Shown: piece after piece, positions 16,441-27,174 of the stretch
Position numbering within the stretch: the first letter of the stretch is position 1
Layout of the letters: each line of letters opens with the position of its first letter
Assembly (NCBI RefSeq): GCF_024399315.1
Contig: NZ_CP075170.1
Coordinates: 2,666,001 to 2,730,000 of the forward strand
Length of the DNA: 64,000 nucleotides
Direction of reading: 5' to 3'
DNA from: Chryseobacterium sp. MA9
Lineage (GTDB): Bacteria > Bacteroidota > Bacteroidia > Flavobacteriales > Weeksellaceae
Made by a program: the position numbers and the translations under genes
The notes under the pieces: model-generated
Told to the model about the DNA's origin: nothing
Databases searched by the model: none
The model's input: the letters and a program-made list of their open reading frames with translations, nothing else

Positions 16441-17596
16441 TGATAGTAATTGTTAAAGCAATTTTATATTGATCATTTTCTTTCGGTCCGGAATAAAATT
16501 CATACTGATCAGGATAAAATTTTTCCAATATATGAATAATTGCTTCATGACCCAATCCGTGATAATTAGATTCAGCTGCATGATTTCTATCTTTCCCTAC
16601 AGAATTTATAATTTCAAAATACAGTTCAAAGCGCTCAATATTACAGAATAATTTTATAAAACCATGAGCATCCTCTCCTATTGCTGAGTGTTTTAATGCA
16701 TTTTCAAATAAAGTAAGAAGTATAGCAGACGGGATTTCAGCAATGTCAAATTCTTCCTGATCTTCAATATCCATTACAATATTGAGCTGATTATTATATT
16801 TAAGCTGATACAAAGCCGCAAGAGCTTTCAGTGAAGAAAATTCCTGGGAAACCGTTACTTTTTCTTTTCCGCTGTCATAAATAATATACTTCAGAAGCCT
16901 GCTCAACTGCAAAATAGAATCCGATGTTTTGTCCGAATGGGTAAAACTGTTCGCATATATATTATTAAGAGTATTCAACAAAAAATGAGGATTCAGCTTA
17001 GACTTCAGCAAATCAAGATAAAGCTGATCTTTCTCTTCACCAAGGCTAATTACATCCTGTTCTATTAAAAATTTGTCTTTGGTAATTCCCAAAAAAGAGC
17101 CGACCAAAATTATTATTCCCTGCGAGATGTAGACATTATACAGGAACCCAACATGGTAGCCTTTTTCACTGAAATCTATCTGAAAAACTGCCGGCTCCCA
17201 AAGAATCCTGAAAAGACTGGACACCAAAAAACAGATTAAAGCATACAGGATAAACTCCGGATACTTATTGGATAAATAAAACCGGGGAACAAGATAATAG
17301 TATACCAGATAATAAATTCCAACATTGAAAATTGTATTTAAAATAATGCTTATCACCAATTGAGTTGAATCCAGGAAGTAGTTTTCGGTGAAATAAGTCA
17401 TCAAAATGAAGATAAAAAGGAAAAAAATATGCTGAAACCTCAGCAGAAACTTCCAACGGTACTTCATAAGACTTTCCAGAATCTTACCACTGAATAAAAT
17501 TCTGATAATCAATAATATAACAATAAAATTAATGATTAAAAACATAGTCCATACCTTATTTTGAAACGCATCAAATATAATATCTTTTTGTCTCAA
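16433..17596 (-). CDS. LytS/YehU-type sensor histidine kinase
   Basis: A 387-aa kinase with about five hydrophobic segments in residues 15-170 and no extracytoplasmic domain of note. A His_kinase (PF06580-type) dimerisation box follows, with His204 in KLNPHFLLNTL. The ATPase region (about 295-385) is of the compact LytS form, with an N-box near FENALKHS and a GLGHEAI glycine motif. It pairs with the overlapping LytTR regulator. The signal is unknown; in this kinase type the membrane segments themselves are thought to sense. Confidence 0.93.
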   Translation of the reverse strand: MRQKDIIFDAFQNKVWTMFLIINFIVILLIIRILFSGKILESLMKYRWKFLLRFQHIFFLFIFILMTYFTENYFLDSTQLVISIILNTIFNVGIYYLVYYYLVPRFYLSNKYPEFILYALICFLVSSLFRILWEPAVFQIDFSEKGYHVGFLYNVYISQGIIILVGSFLGITKDKFLIEQDVISLGEEKDQLYLDLLKSKLNPHFLLNTLNNIYANSFTHSDKTSDSILQLSRLLKYIIYDSGKEKVTVSQEFSSLKALAALYQLKYNNQLNIVMDIEDQEEFDIAEIPSAILLTLFENALKHSAIGEDAHGFIKLFCNIERFELYFEIINSVGKDRNHAAESNYHGLGHEAIIHILEKFYPDQYEFYSGPKENDQYKIALTITING

Positions 17597-17696
17597 AATG
17601 CAGTTCGTTGAGAAAAACTGTCATTGATTGAAAAAATCCAGGCCTGCTCTGCCGAATAAATATATTTGAGAAACCGCAATATTAATCAAATATTAC

Positions 17697-18389
17697 ATGA
17701 AACTTAATATACAATTAACGCTTATTTTATCATTTTGCCTGGTAAATGGCCTTTTACACAGTCAAAGTAAAGACAATTATAATATGTGGTTTCAGTACCT
17801 GATGTCGGCAAAACTAACTGACAAAAGTACTTTAACCGCTCTTACCCAATACCGTTCCTTTGACCTAGCTTATGACACAAGGCTTTTTCTGGTGAATGCT
17901 TATGTAGATTATGAAGTGGTAGAAAATATAAAACCTGCTGCAGGAGCTATGTTTTTAATCCTTGAATCTTATAATGCAGACGATTCTAAAAAGATAAGAT
18001 ATGAAAAAAGACCTTTCCAGCAGGTAACTGCTGATTATTACATCGGCAGAACGTCAATCTCCAACCGACTAAGAGTGGAAGAACGTTTTATCAGCAATCC
18101 TGATGAATTTGAGGTAAGAATACGGTACCTCATCTCTGTCAGAATTCCTTTCAATAAAAAAGGAGAAAAAGAAAAGCTCTACGGTATTCTTAAAAATGAA
18201 ATAAGAATGAATGTTGATAAGCTAGAACCCTTCGACAGCAATCGTATTACAGCAGGCCTTGGAATAAAATTAGGAAAAAACTCTGCTTTGGAGTTGGCTT
18301 TTATCAATCAGCTGGAAACCAAAAAGACAAGTAATTATGGGTTCGTAGGATTCAGAAACAATTTTGACTGGAGAAAAAAGAAACAATAA
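17697..18389 (+). CDS. DUF2490 outer-membrane-type protein
   Basis: A 230-aa protein with a signal peptide ending near HSQSKD and alternating beta strands (for example SISNRLRVEERF, then RIRYLISVRIP, ending YGFVGFRNNFDWRKKK) typical of DUF2490, a small predicted outer-membrane barrel with no established function. It opens a same-strand cluster with three membrane transporters or channels, 30 nt before the CitMHS gene, so it may form part of that operon. Confidence 0.8.
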   Translation: MKLNIQLTLILSFCLVNGLLHSQSKDNYNMWFQYLMSAKLTDKSTLTALTQYRSFDLAYDTRLFLVNAYVDYEVVENIKPAAGAMFLILESYNADDSKKIRYEKRPFQQVTADYYIGRTSISNRLRVEERFISNPDEFEVRIRYLISVRIPFNKKGEKEKLYGILKNEIRMNVDKLEPFDSNRITAGLGIKLGKNSALELAFINQLETKKTSNYGFVGFRNNFDWRKKKQ

Positions 18390-18419
18390 TAACCTCATTA
18401 ATAATATTTACACACAACT

Positions 18420-19706
18420 ATGCTTACATTTCTTGGTTTTTTAATGATTTTCATCTTCATGATTCTTATCATGAACAAAAAGATGACTCCGCTTACCGCT
18501 TTAGTACTTGTACCTGTACTTATAGCTGTAGCAGCAGGATTCGGGCCTGACCTGGGAAAAATGATGAAAGATGGAGTAAAAGAAATAGCACTTACGGGGG
18601 TTATGCTGATTTTTGCCATCCTGTATTTCAGTCTGATGATTGATACCGGGCTTTTTGAGCCACTTGTCAATGTCATCTTAAAAGCTGTAGGAGATAATCC
18701 TGTAAAAACAACTATCGGAACCGCCCTTCTCACCACTTTGGTTTCTTTAGACGGAGATGGCTCTTCCACTTATATTATTGTAGTGGCAGCATTACTCCCG
18801 CTTTATAAAAAACAAGGCATGAATCCTTTAGTTCTGACCTGTATTATCATGCTTGCAGGCGGTATTATGAATATTTTACCATGGGGAGGTCCTACTGCAA
18901 GAGTGATGAGCTCTCTTAAACTTGGCCATACAGAAATATTTGTTCCTATGATTCCTGTAATGGTGATCGGGCTGATCTGGGTATTTTTTGTTGCCTACAT
19001 TCTGGGAGTCCGAGAGAAAAAAAGAATAAGCAAACACGGAAAATACACCAAATACAGCGGACAGGATATTGCCGGCGAGAATGATCCGGCATTAAGACGT
19101 CCCAAGCTTATTATTATCAATCTGATCCTGACCATTGTCCTGCTTTGTGTTATGATTCTGGACATTATTCCTTTGGGAGTTGCTTTTATGATTGCTTTCT
19201 GTATAGCTTCCGTGATCAATTATCCGAAACTGAAAGACCAGCAGAAAATTATTTCAAAACATGCAGGAAATGCGTTATCTGTAGCGGGTATGATCTTTGG
19301 AGCAGGAATTTTCACAGGAATCCTGAATGGTACCGGAATTATGAACTCTATGGGAAACAGTATTATCAGCATCGTTCCTAAAACCTGGGGCAGCTATCTG
19401 AATGTAATCACCGCAATATTCAGTGTACCGCTGACTTTTTTCCTTACCAATGATGCCTATTATTTTGGAATATTACCCGTGATTACAGCAACGGGCAGCC
19501 AGCTGAATATTCCTCCTGATATTTTAGGACGCGCCAGTCTTGTGGGCCAGGCTTCCCATTTATTAAGTCCTTTGGTTCCTTCTACTTATCTGTTGGTTTC
19601 ACTGGCAGGTGTTGAATTCTCTGACCACCTGAAATTCACCTTAAAATGGGCTATAGGATCATCAATCGTAATGTTGCTGAGTGCATTGGCACTTGGTATT
19701 ATATAA
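18420..19706 (+). CDS. CitMHS-family citrate:metal symporter homologue
   Basis: A 428-aa inner-membrane protein with about 11-12 hydrophobic segments spread over its length. It matches the CitMHS family (citrate-Mg2+ or citrate-Ca2+:H+ symporters), with signatures such as SLDGDGSSTYII and NILPWGGPTARV in the middle and PLVPSTYLLV near the C-terminus. Substrate cannot be read from sequence; metal-citrate is the family inference. It sits between the DUF2490 gene and a dicarboxylate symporter gene, suggesting organic-acid uptake. Confidence 0.88.
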   Translation: MLTFLGFLMIFIFMILIMNKKMTPLTALVLVPVLIAVAAGFGPDLGKMMKDGVKEIALTGVMLIFAILYFSLMIDTGLFEPLVNVILKAVGDNPVKTTIGTALLTTLVSLDGDGSSTYIIVVAALLPLYKKQGMNPLVLTCIIMLAGGIMNILPWGGPTARVMSSLKLGHTEIFVPMIPVMVIGLIWVFFVAYILGVREKKRISKHGKYTKYSGQDIAGENDPALRRPKLIIINLILTIVLLCVMILDIIPLGVAFMIAFCIASVINYPKLKDQQKIISKHAGNALSVAGMIFGAGIFTGILNGTGIMNSMGNSIISIVPKTWGSYLNVITAIFSVPLTFFLTNDAYYFGILPVITATGSQLNIPPDILGRASLVGQASHLLSPLVPSTYLLVSLAGVEFSDHLKFTLKWAIGSSIVMLLSALALGII

Positions 19707-19752
19707 GATTATATCTTTGAATTTTGTAATCTTACCTTATAAAAAGTGAATG

Positions 19753-20961
19753 ATGAAACCTTCTAAGCAAAAAACATTTACAGACTCCTATTTAAGAAAT
19801 CTTACGCTTTATGTATTCACAGCCATTATCTGTGGAGCATTAACCGGTTATTATTTTCCGGAAGTCAGTAAACATCTGGAAACGGTAAGCAGTTACTTTT
19901 TCATGCTTCTTGAGGTTTTGATTATTCCTGTTATTTTCATTGCCGTAACTTATGGGGTAAGCTACATTTTCAGCACCAAAAATGCTTTTAAAATTGTAAG
20001 TCAGATGGTTTTGTATTTTTTAATCATCACCTCCGTAAGTATTGTATTGGGAATTGGGTCCGGGCTTCTTTTAAAACCGGGAGCCAATACGGGAATTATT
20101 ATTTCTTCACATAAAGCCCTTCCGGAAAGGTTTTTAACAAAAACAACCAATCCATTACATATCAGCAATTATGTACTTTTTCTTTTAATCTCAATAACTG
20201 CCGGCGTCCTGATAGGTCTTTCAAAGAAAAAGAATAACATTCTCAAAGCTATAGATAGGGGAAGAAACTTATTTTTCAAGCTCATCAAGTATGTTTACAT
20301 CTTTCTTCCGATAGTCATTTTCTCTAATATCGCTTACGGAATTTCTGTATACGGGATTAATACTTTGCTTCCATTAAGTAAGATTGTTGCCACGGTATAT
20401 CTTACCTGTGTATTTTTTATTTTCGGAATATTAGGTGTTATAACGGCTTATTTCAAAATTAACCTTTGGGATTTTTTAATCAGCATCAAAGAAGAAATTA
20501 TCCTTGTTATAGCAACCTCTTCTTCAAAGATGGCATTCCCCATGATTTTTGATAAAATGGAATCACAGGGCTATGACCGGAAAATTCTTCGTCTTATTAT
20601 TCCTCTCGGGTACAATTTTAATCTGGCGGGAGCATGTATTTACCTTTCCATTTCATGTATTTTCCTTATCCAGTTTTATAACATTCCTCTTACGGTAAAA
20701 GATTATTTCTGGCTTTTTATAACCATTTCAATTGCTTCAAAAACTGCTTCGGGAGTACCTGGATCAGGCTTCCTTGCCCTGATGTTTACCCTAAGCCGTT
20801 TTGGAAAAATTCCTACCACAGACCTTGCTCTGCTCTACAGTGTAGACCGCTTTATGAATGAAGCCAGATCTGTTACCAATTTCATAGGCATTTCTGTTTC
20901 TGCTGCCATTATTTCAAAACTTAACCAAAATACTATTTCTTTAAAAAATGATGTTTCCTGA
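19753..20961 (+). CDS. Dicarboxylate/amino-acid:cation symporter (DAACS family)
   Basis: A membrane carrier of about 402 aa with eight or so hydrophobic segments. Family features are the serine-rich hairpin ATSSSKMAFPM (about 256-266) and the late N-x-x-G-ACIYLS helix with GVPGSGF, which form the substrate and Na+ sites of GltP-type carriers. Two ATGs are adjacent (19750 and 19753) and either could initiate. It overlaps the following TerC gene by 14 bases, so the two are probably co-translated. It is divergent from the better-known GltP/DctA members, so the substrate is unassigned. Confidence 0.85.
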   Translation: MKPSKQKTFTDSYLRNLTLYVFTAIICGALTGYYFPEVSKHLETVSSYFFMLLEVLIIPVIFIAVTYGVSYIFSTKNAFKIVSQMVLYFLIITSVSIVLGIGSGLLLKPGANTGIIISSHKALPERFLTKTTNPLHISNYVLFLLISITAGVLIGLSKKKNNILKAIDRGRNLFFKLIKYVYIFLPIVIFSNIAYGISVYGINTLLPLSKIVATVYLTCVFFIFGILGVITAYFKINLWDFLISIKEEIILVIATSSSKMAFPMIFDKMESQGYDRKILRLIIPLGYNFNLAGACIYLSISCIFLIQFYNIPLTVKDYFWLFITISIASKTASGVPGSGFLALMFTLSRFGKIPTTDLALLYSVDRFMNEARSVTNFIGISVSAAIISKLNQNTISLKNDVS

Positions 20962-21736
20962 TTTCACACACCTTTTAAATGACATATTACAAAACCCTGC
21001 AAAATCTATAGCCATTATCGGCAATCTTATCCTTATTGAAAGTCTTCTCTCTGTAGACAACGCTGCAGTGCTGGCTACCATCGTAATGGATCTGCCGGAA
21101 CATCAAAGAAAAAGAGCTTTAAAATACGGAATCCTTGGAGCGTACCTGTTTCGCGGGCTGGCTCTTATTTTTGCTTCCGTATTAATTTCCGTTTGGTGGC
21201 TAAAACCGCTGGGAGGATTATATCTGCTCTATATTTCCTTTGACTGGTTTATCAAAAAGATTAAAAATAAAGATGAAGAAGATGCGGAGGAAACCCCAGA
21301 CAAAGAATCCAGCTGGCTGTACAAAAATTCAATTGGGCTGCTGGGACAATTCTGGGCCACTGTAGCTATTGTAGAGGTAATGGATCTTGCTTTTTCTATA
21401 GATAATGTTTTTGCGGCAGTAGCTTTTTCAGACAATTTACTTTTGATTACGCTTGGGGTATTTATAGGGATTTTAGCGATGAGATTTATTGCACAGTGGT
21501 TTGTTCGTCTGATGCAGGTATTTCCTTTTCTGGAAACGGCAGCTTTTATTGTAATTGCTATTTTAGGTGTTAAACTAAGTTTGTCTTTATTTGAGCACTT
21601 CTACCCTGCTACGGCATTCGCTCATTTCTTAGCCAGCCATACCATGGAAATTCTAGTTTCCGCCATTACTGTTCTTCTGTTTGTAGTACCTGTAGCAACC
21701 AGTTATCTTTTCGGATTTCCAGCCCGCAAGAAATAA
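20948..21736 (+). CDS. TerC/Alx-family membrane protein
   Basis: A 262-aa protein with seven or so membrane segments and two TerC acidic motifs: ESLLSVDNAAVLA (about residue 31) and EVMDLAFSIDNVFAA (about 146). TerC/Alx proteins are linked to manganese export and to metalation of secreted enzymes. The Asp-Asn pairs in both motifs are intact. The start overlaps the preceding symporter gene by 14 bases. A cytoplasmic loop rich in D, E and K separates the two repeats. Confidence 0.9.
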   Translation: MMFPDFTHLLNDILQNPAKSIAIIGNLILIESLLSVDNAAVLATIVMDLPEHQRKRALKYGILGAYLFRGLALIFASVLISVWWLKPLGGLYLLYISFDWFIKKIKNKDEEDAEETPDKESSWLYKNSIGLLGQFWATVAIVEVMDLAFSIDNVFAAVAFSDNLLLITLGVFIGILAMRFIAQWFVRLMQVFPFLETAAFIVIAILGVKLSLSLFEHFYPATAFAHFLASHTMEILVSAITVLLFVVPVATSYLFGFPARKK

Positions 21737-21851
21737 TTTTTCTGCCAAATTTTCACATTCGCAAACAAAAGTCTGCCATTTCATCCACCAGTCTCTCATG
21801 GCATACATTTAGAGAATTACTACACAGAAATAATTAATAAATAAACATATT

Positions 21852-22129
21852 ATGTCAGTAAACTTTAAACCATTAGCAGACAGAGTTCTAGTAGAGCCTA
21901 TTGCTGCAGAAACTAAAACGGCTTCAGGTATTATCATCCCGGACACTGCAAAGGAAAAACCTCAAGAAGGTACTGTTGTGGCAGTAGGTCCTGGTAAAAA
22001 AGATGAGCCTACAACTGTTCAGGTAGGTGACAAAGTTCTTTATGGAAAATATTCAGGAGCTGAATTGAAGCTTGAAGGAAAAGATTATTTAATCGTAAGA
22101 GAAGCTGATTTATTAGGAATCATAGGATA

Positions 22130-22130
<1 letters not shown>
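21852..22130 (+). CDS. groS: Co-chaperonin GroES
   Basis: A 92-aa co-chaperonin that caps GroEL. It has the family opening [12 protein letters not shown], the mobile loop around residues 17-32 ([12 protein letters not shown]), and the [11 protein letters not shown] and ending V-READLLGI strands. The length is standard. Unusually, groEL does not follow directly: a four-helix-bundle gene lies between the two, with flanking inverted repeats. Confidence 0.98.
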
Positions 22131-24234
<2,104 letters not shown>

Positions 24235-24265
24235 TAGCGTGTCGTTGAAACAAATTTAATATATA

Positions 24266-24297
24266 AAAACCGCTCTGCTTTTGTAGGGCGGTTTTTT
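24266..24297 (+). terminator. groEL terminator (copy 1)
   Basis: An 11-bp stem with one wobble pair (24266-24276 with 24285-24295) and a long T-run. The stem motif AACCG(C/T)TCT..AG(A/G)GCGGTT recurs at 25279 and 27143. Confidence 0.85.
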
Positions 24298-24380
24298 TAC
24301 AGTTTTCCGTAAGGAAGTATTATTTCATTATTTTAAATTTAGATCAACAAATCTAAATATTCTATAAAAAACTTTTACCT

Positions 24381-25028
24381 ATGTCAAATACACAACAGAG
24401 AAGATATAGCGACTACTTAAATAAAACGTTCCTAGAAGAATTAAATTACAAAATTTGGGTTACTAAAGGTTGTAGGTTTAATGCCAGTTCCAGGCTCATA
24501 AGAACTGGGAAATTATCAAACCTTGCAATAAATATGATTTCTGTTTATTTGACAATTGCTGGTTTAATTACTGTCTATAATATAAATTCGAAAATTATTG
24601 ACGACAATTTATTAGCATATTTGATAACTAGCTTGTCAATTCTAGCTCTAGTATTCGGGCAAATAGAAAGCTCAAAAGATTATACGCTAAAATCTAAAGA
24701 ATTTCATAACTGTGGTCTTGAATTATCTGAGATTTACAATAAGCTTAGAATTTTTAAAACTCTTGAAGAAAATCCTTCTCAGGAAAGAAAAAATCAATTC
24801 ACTGAAGAAATATCTATTTCATATCAAAAAGTACTTGAGAAATATGACAATCATTTACAAATAGACAATAATATTTTCAAAACAAAAAAAGCAAGTTATC
24901 ATGAATTGAATTGTTGGCAAATAATAAAATATAAATCTGAGTACTATTTACATTCATATTTTCTTTATCATATTTTAATTATTGTACCTGCAATTCTTAT
25001 TATACTCTTAATAGTTTACCGCAACTAA
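24381..25028 (+). CDS. SLATT-type two-TM protein (putative membrane effector)
   Basis: A 215-aa protein with two adjacent membrane segments (about 52-70 and 80-96), a long helical region after them and a third hydrophobic segment at the C-terminus (about 190-212). The layout and the IESSKDYTLKSKEFHNCGLELSEIYNKL pattern resemble SLATT / DUF4231 proteins, predicted pore-forming effectors that usually accompany nucleotide-signalling enzymes, SLOG domains or reverse transcriptases in anti-phage systems. No such partner lies beside it. It is isolated between groEL and the first groEL remnant and is more A+T-rich than groEL. Family match moderate, function inferred. Confidence 0.7.
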   Translation: MSNTQQRRYSDYLNKTFLEELNYKIWVTKGCRFNASSRLIRTGKLSNLAINMISVYLTIAGLITVYNINSKIIDDNLLAYLITSLSILALVFGQIESSKDYTLKSKEFHNCGLELSEIYNKLRIFKTLEENPSQERKNQFTEEISISYQKVLEKYDNHLQIDNNIFKTKKASYHELNCWQIIKYKSEYYLHSYFLYHILIIVPAILIILLIVYRN

Positions 25029-25053
25029 AAAGATCAATTATGTAATTAATAAT

Positions 25054-25248
25054 CTTTGAATACAACGCTAAAAGTATGTTCACATGCTTGAAGCAGGAAT
25101 CATTGACCCTACAAAAGTAACAAGAGTTGCCCTTGAAAACGCAGCTTCTGTATCTGGAATGCTTCTTACTACTGAATGTGTTATCACTGAAGTGAAGAGC
25201 GCTGAACCAGCTATGCCAATGGGTGGTGGAATGCCAGGAATGATGTAG
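25054..25248 (+). pseudogene. groEL 3'-end remnant (copy 2)
   Basis: This sequence repeats the last about 60 codons of groEL. From 25075 to the stop, the encoded residues (from YVHMLEAG to the MGGGMPGMM tail) are identical to groEL, and the few base changes are silent; the stop is TAG, not TAA. Upstream (25054-25073) it is more diverged and a seven-base segment (CTGACGA in groEL) is missing, so no intact protein is made. It has no start. Confidence 0.9.
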
Positions 25249-25278
25249 TAGCTTGTAGCTAAGACAATTTAATATACT

Positions 25279-25306
25279 AACCGTTCTACTTTGTAGAGCG
25301 GTTTTT
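25279..25306 (+). terminator. groEL terminator (copy 2)
   Basis: Stem 25279-25289 with 25293-25303, three-base loop, T-run after. It follows the groEL remnant, showing that the duplicated block includes the 3' UTR. Confidence 0.8.
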
Positions 25307-25350
25307 ATTATATTTGATGAGTAACTATAACACATGAAAAATAACCCAAT

Positions 25351-26790
25351 ATGAAAAGAATTATACTTTTATTATTGACCTTCTTTAGTTTAACATTAAG
25401 TTATTCCCAGAATCTTTATCCTGAAAAATACAAAGATTGCAGTTTAAGTTCCTTTTGTCTTGATTGTGGAGAAACTATAGCTAAGCCACAAAGCTCAATA
25501 ATAAATGAATTGTTGAACAAATTTGACAAAAAAAGTTTGAGCAAAATAGCCGGAAAAATTGAAGTACAAATCTTAATTGACGAATATGGAAAACCTTGCC
25601 TGCTAAGCTCATTAAATCAAACTAATATCTCCTCAAAAAAATTAGGCTTACAGAATGCAATAAACTCAACATCAAATTGGGAACCTGCGATTTCACAAAA
25701 TAAAAAAACAAATAGCTCTGTTTCGCTAATTTTTGAATTTGAAAACAGCAATTTTTCTGCAAAACGCAGAATATTTGATTTTAAAAATCAACCTAATGCA
25801 AAATCCGTTGGAACTCCTGATATAAAAGGAACCGATAAAGAAAAACTTTCAAAAGGCTGGACTGTATTCACTCAACAAAACTCAGAATTACCCTGGGACA
25901 TGACAAGAGCTGTTGCAAATGATTTGGACAATAATATCTGGATTGGAACAGATAATGGAATTGTAAAAATAAATAATGGCCAGTGGGAACATTTTAATTC
26001 AAAAAATACATTAATATCTCCTCCTCCTTATAATAAAAATGAAACAGCATCAGTACGGGATTTAGAAGTTGACAAAAACAACAATAAGTGGTTTATTGCT
26101 GCCTGGGATGTTTATAAATATGATAACAAAAACTGGACAAAATACGACTCAATAAATTCTCCTATTAATTGGGCAAGAAAAATATTTGTTGACCACTCAA
26201 ATAATGTATGGTTTACCTCTTGGAATGGTGTCGCAAAGTTTGACGGAAAGAACTGGTCTGTAATTAACAAACAAAATTCAAATCTACCCACTGACAAAAC
26301 CCTTGGTGTTTATGTAGACAAAAAAGATAGAATCTGGATTGGAACATTTGAAGGAAATGTAATGATTGAAAATGGAATAACTAAACCATTAAACGATAAA
26401 AATTCACCTTTATCAAAAGCATACATCTCAAAAATCTATGAAGATAAAAAAGGGAACTTCTGGTTTGGCTTATACAATGATAAATCTGATGATGCTGGAA
26501 TCTATATATTAGATTTACAACAGAAGTGGACAAGAATAAAACATCCAAATCCTAAAATGTTCAGTGAAAATGCAATCAATGATTTTTATTTGGATGAAGA
26601 GAGTAATTTGTTATGGATAACGGTAAGTGGAGTTGGCGTTTTAAGTTATGACATCAACTCAAAAAAATGGGAAACTTATACCAATGAAAATTCAAATGTT
26701 CCAAGTGTTTATTGCGAGAGAATAACAAAAGACAAAGATGGTTCAATCTGGATTGCGACTTATGCCGGAGTAATCAAACTTAATAAATAA
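25351..26790 (+). CDS. Secreted two-component-regulator-type beta-propeller protein with TonB-C-like domain
   Basis: A 479-aa protein with a signal peptide (1-19). Residues about 25-130 resemble a TonB C-terminal domain (IEVQILIDEYGKPC, then AINSTSNWEPAI). From about 165 on there are repeated propeller motifs of the Reg_prop type (NIWIGTDNGIVKINNGQW, NVWFTSWNGVAKFDGKNW, SIWIATYAGVIKLNK). These blades normally form the sensor part of hybrid two-component proteins, but no kinase domain follows. It lies between two groEL remnants on the same strand as groEL. Function unknown. Confidence 0.8.
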   Translation: MKRIILLLLTFFSLTLSYSQNLYPEKYKDCSLSSFCLDCGETIAKPQSSIINELLNKFDKKSLSKIAGKIEVQILIDEYGKPCLLSSLNQTNISSKKLGLQNAINSTSNWEPAISQNKKTNSSVSLIFEFENSNFSAKRRIFDFKNQPNAKSVGTPDIKGTDKEKLSKGWTVFTQQNSELPWDMTRAVANDLDNNIWIGTDNGIVKINNGQWEHFNSKNTLISPPPYNKNETASVRDLEVDKNNNKWFIAAWDVYKYDNKNWTKYDSINSPINWARKIFVDHSNNVWFTSWNGVAKFDGKNWSVINKQNSNLPTDKTLGVYVDKKDRIWIGTFEGNVMIENGITKPLNDKNSPLSKAYISKIYEDKKGNFWFGLYNDKSDDAGIYILDLQQKWTRIKHPNPKMFSENAINDFYLDEESNLLWITVSGVGVLSYDINSKKWETYTNENSNVPSVYCERITKDKDGSIWIATYAGVIKLNK

Positions 26791-26797
26791 CTTCTGT

Positions 26798-26864
26798 GAA
26801 CAAAGAATCATAGACCCAACTAAAGTAACAAGAGTTGCCCTTGAAAATGCAGCTTCTGTATCTG
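26798..26864 (+). pseudogene. groEL 3'-end remnant (copy 3)
   Basis: About 65 bases match the groEL stretch encoding [20 protein letters not shown]. Differences from groEL are again mainly third-position and silent in the core (ATA GAC CCA ACT for ATT GAC CCT ACA; AAT for AAC), which points to an origin in a different functional groEL. It is cut off after SVS, and the remaining groEL tail is absent. Confidence 0.8.
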
Positions 26865-27129
26865 ATCACATAATATTGACAAAAAATGTCTCCTGAACTC
26901 ATCATTTAAGGTTCCACATATCTCAGCTGAGGTCTAGAAACCATATCTTGGAGTTCTGAAATACTCCTTCAAGGTCTTCAGCTTCTCCTGATAGGTTTGC
27001 AACGCCAAATTTCCGGTTGGTGAACCCCAACGGATGGGTTTTATATAGCTTCGGATGGGTTTAGAACCACAAAAGAATATTCTGGAACCGGATAAGTAAG
27101 GTAAAATAAAAAGGCAGAGTGCAAATGGT
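26865..27129 (-). pseudogene. Possible coding remnant of unknown identity inside groEL tail copy 3
   Basis: This 265-nt block separates the groEL remnant from its terminator. On the minus strand it holds a largely open frame with one internal stop, including GSPTGNLALQTYQEKLK and then KEYFRTPRYGF before the stop. No ATG is available at its head. I do not recognise the family. It may be an eroded insertion or a chance frame. Confidence 0.3.
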
Positions 27130-27142
27130 CAATTAATATGCT

Positions 27143-27174
27143 AATCGTTCTACTTTTTGTAGAGCGGTTTTTAT
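27143..27174. terminator. groEL terminator (copy 3), shared with the SIR2 gene
   Basis: Stem 27143-27153 with 27159-27169, loop of five T. It is the third version of the groEL terminator. The stop of the minus-strand SIR2 gene lies within its right side, so it may now terminate that gene too. Confidence 0.7.

Noticed and set aside
25246..25260. groEL tail copy 2 as a functional small gene
   Set aside because: It keeps the GroEL C-terminal codons but has no start, a seven-base deletion upstream, and could not fold alone.
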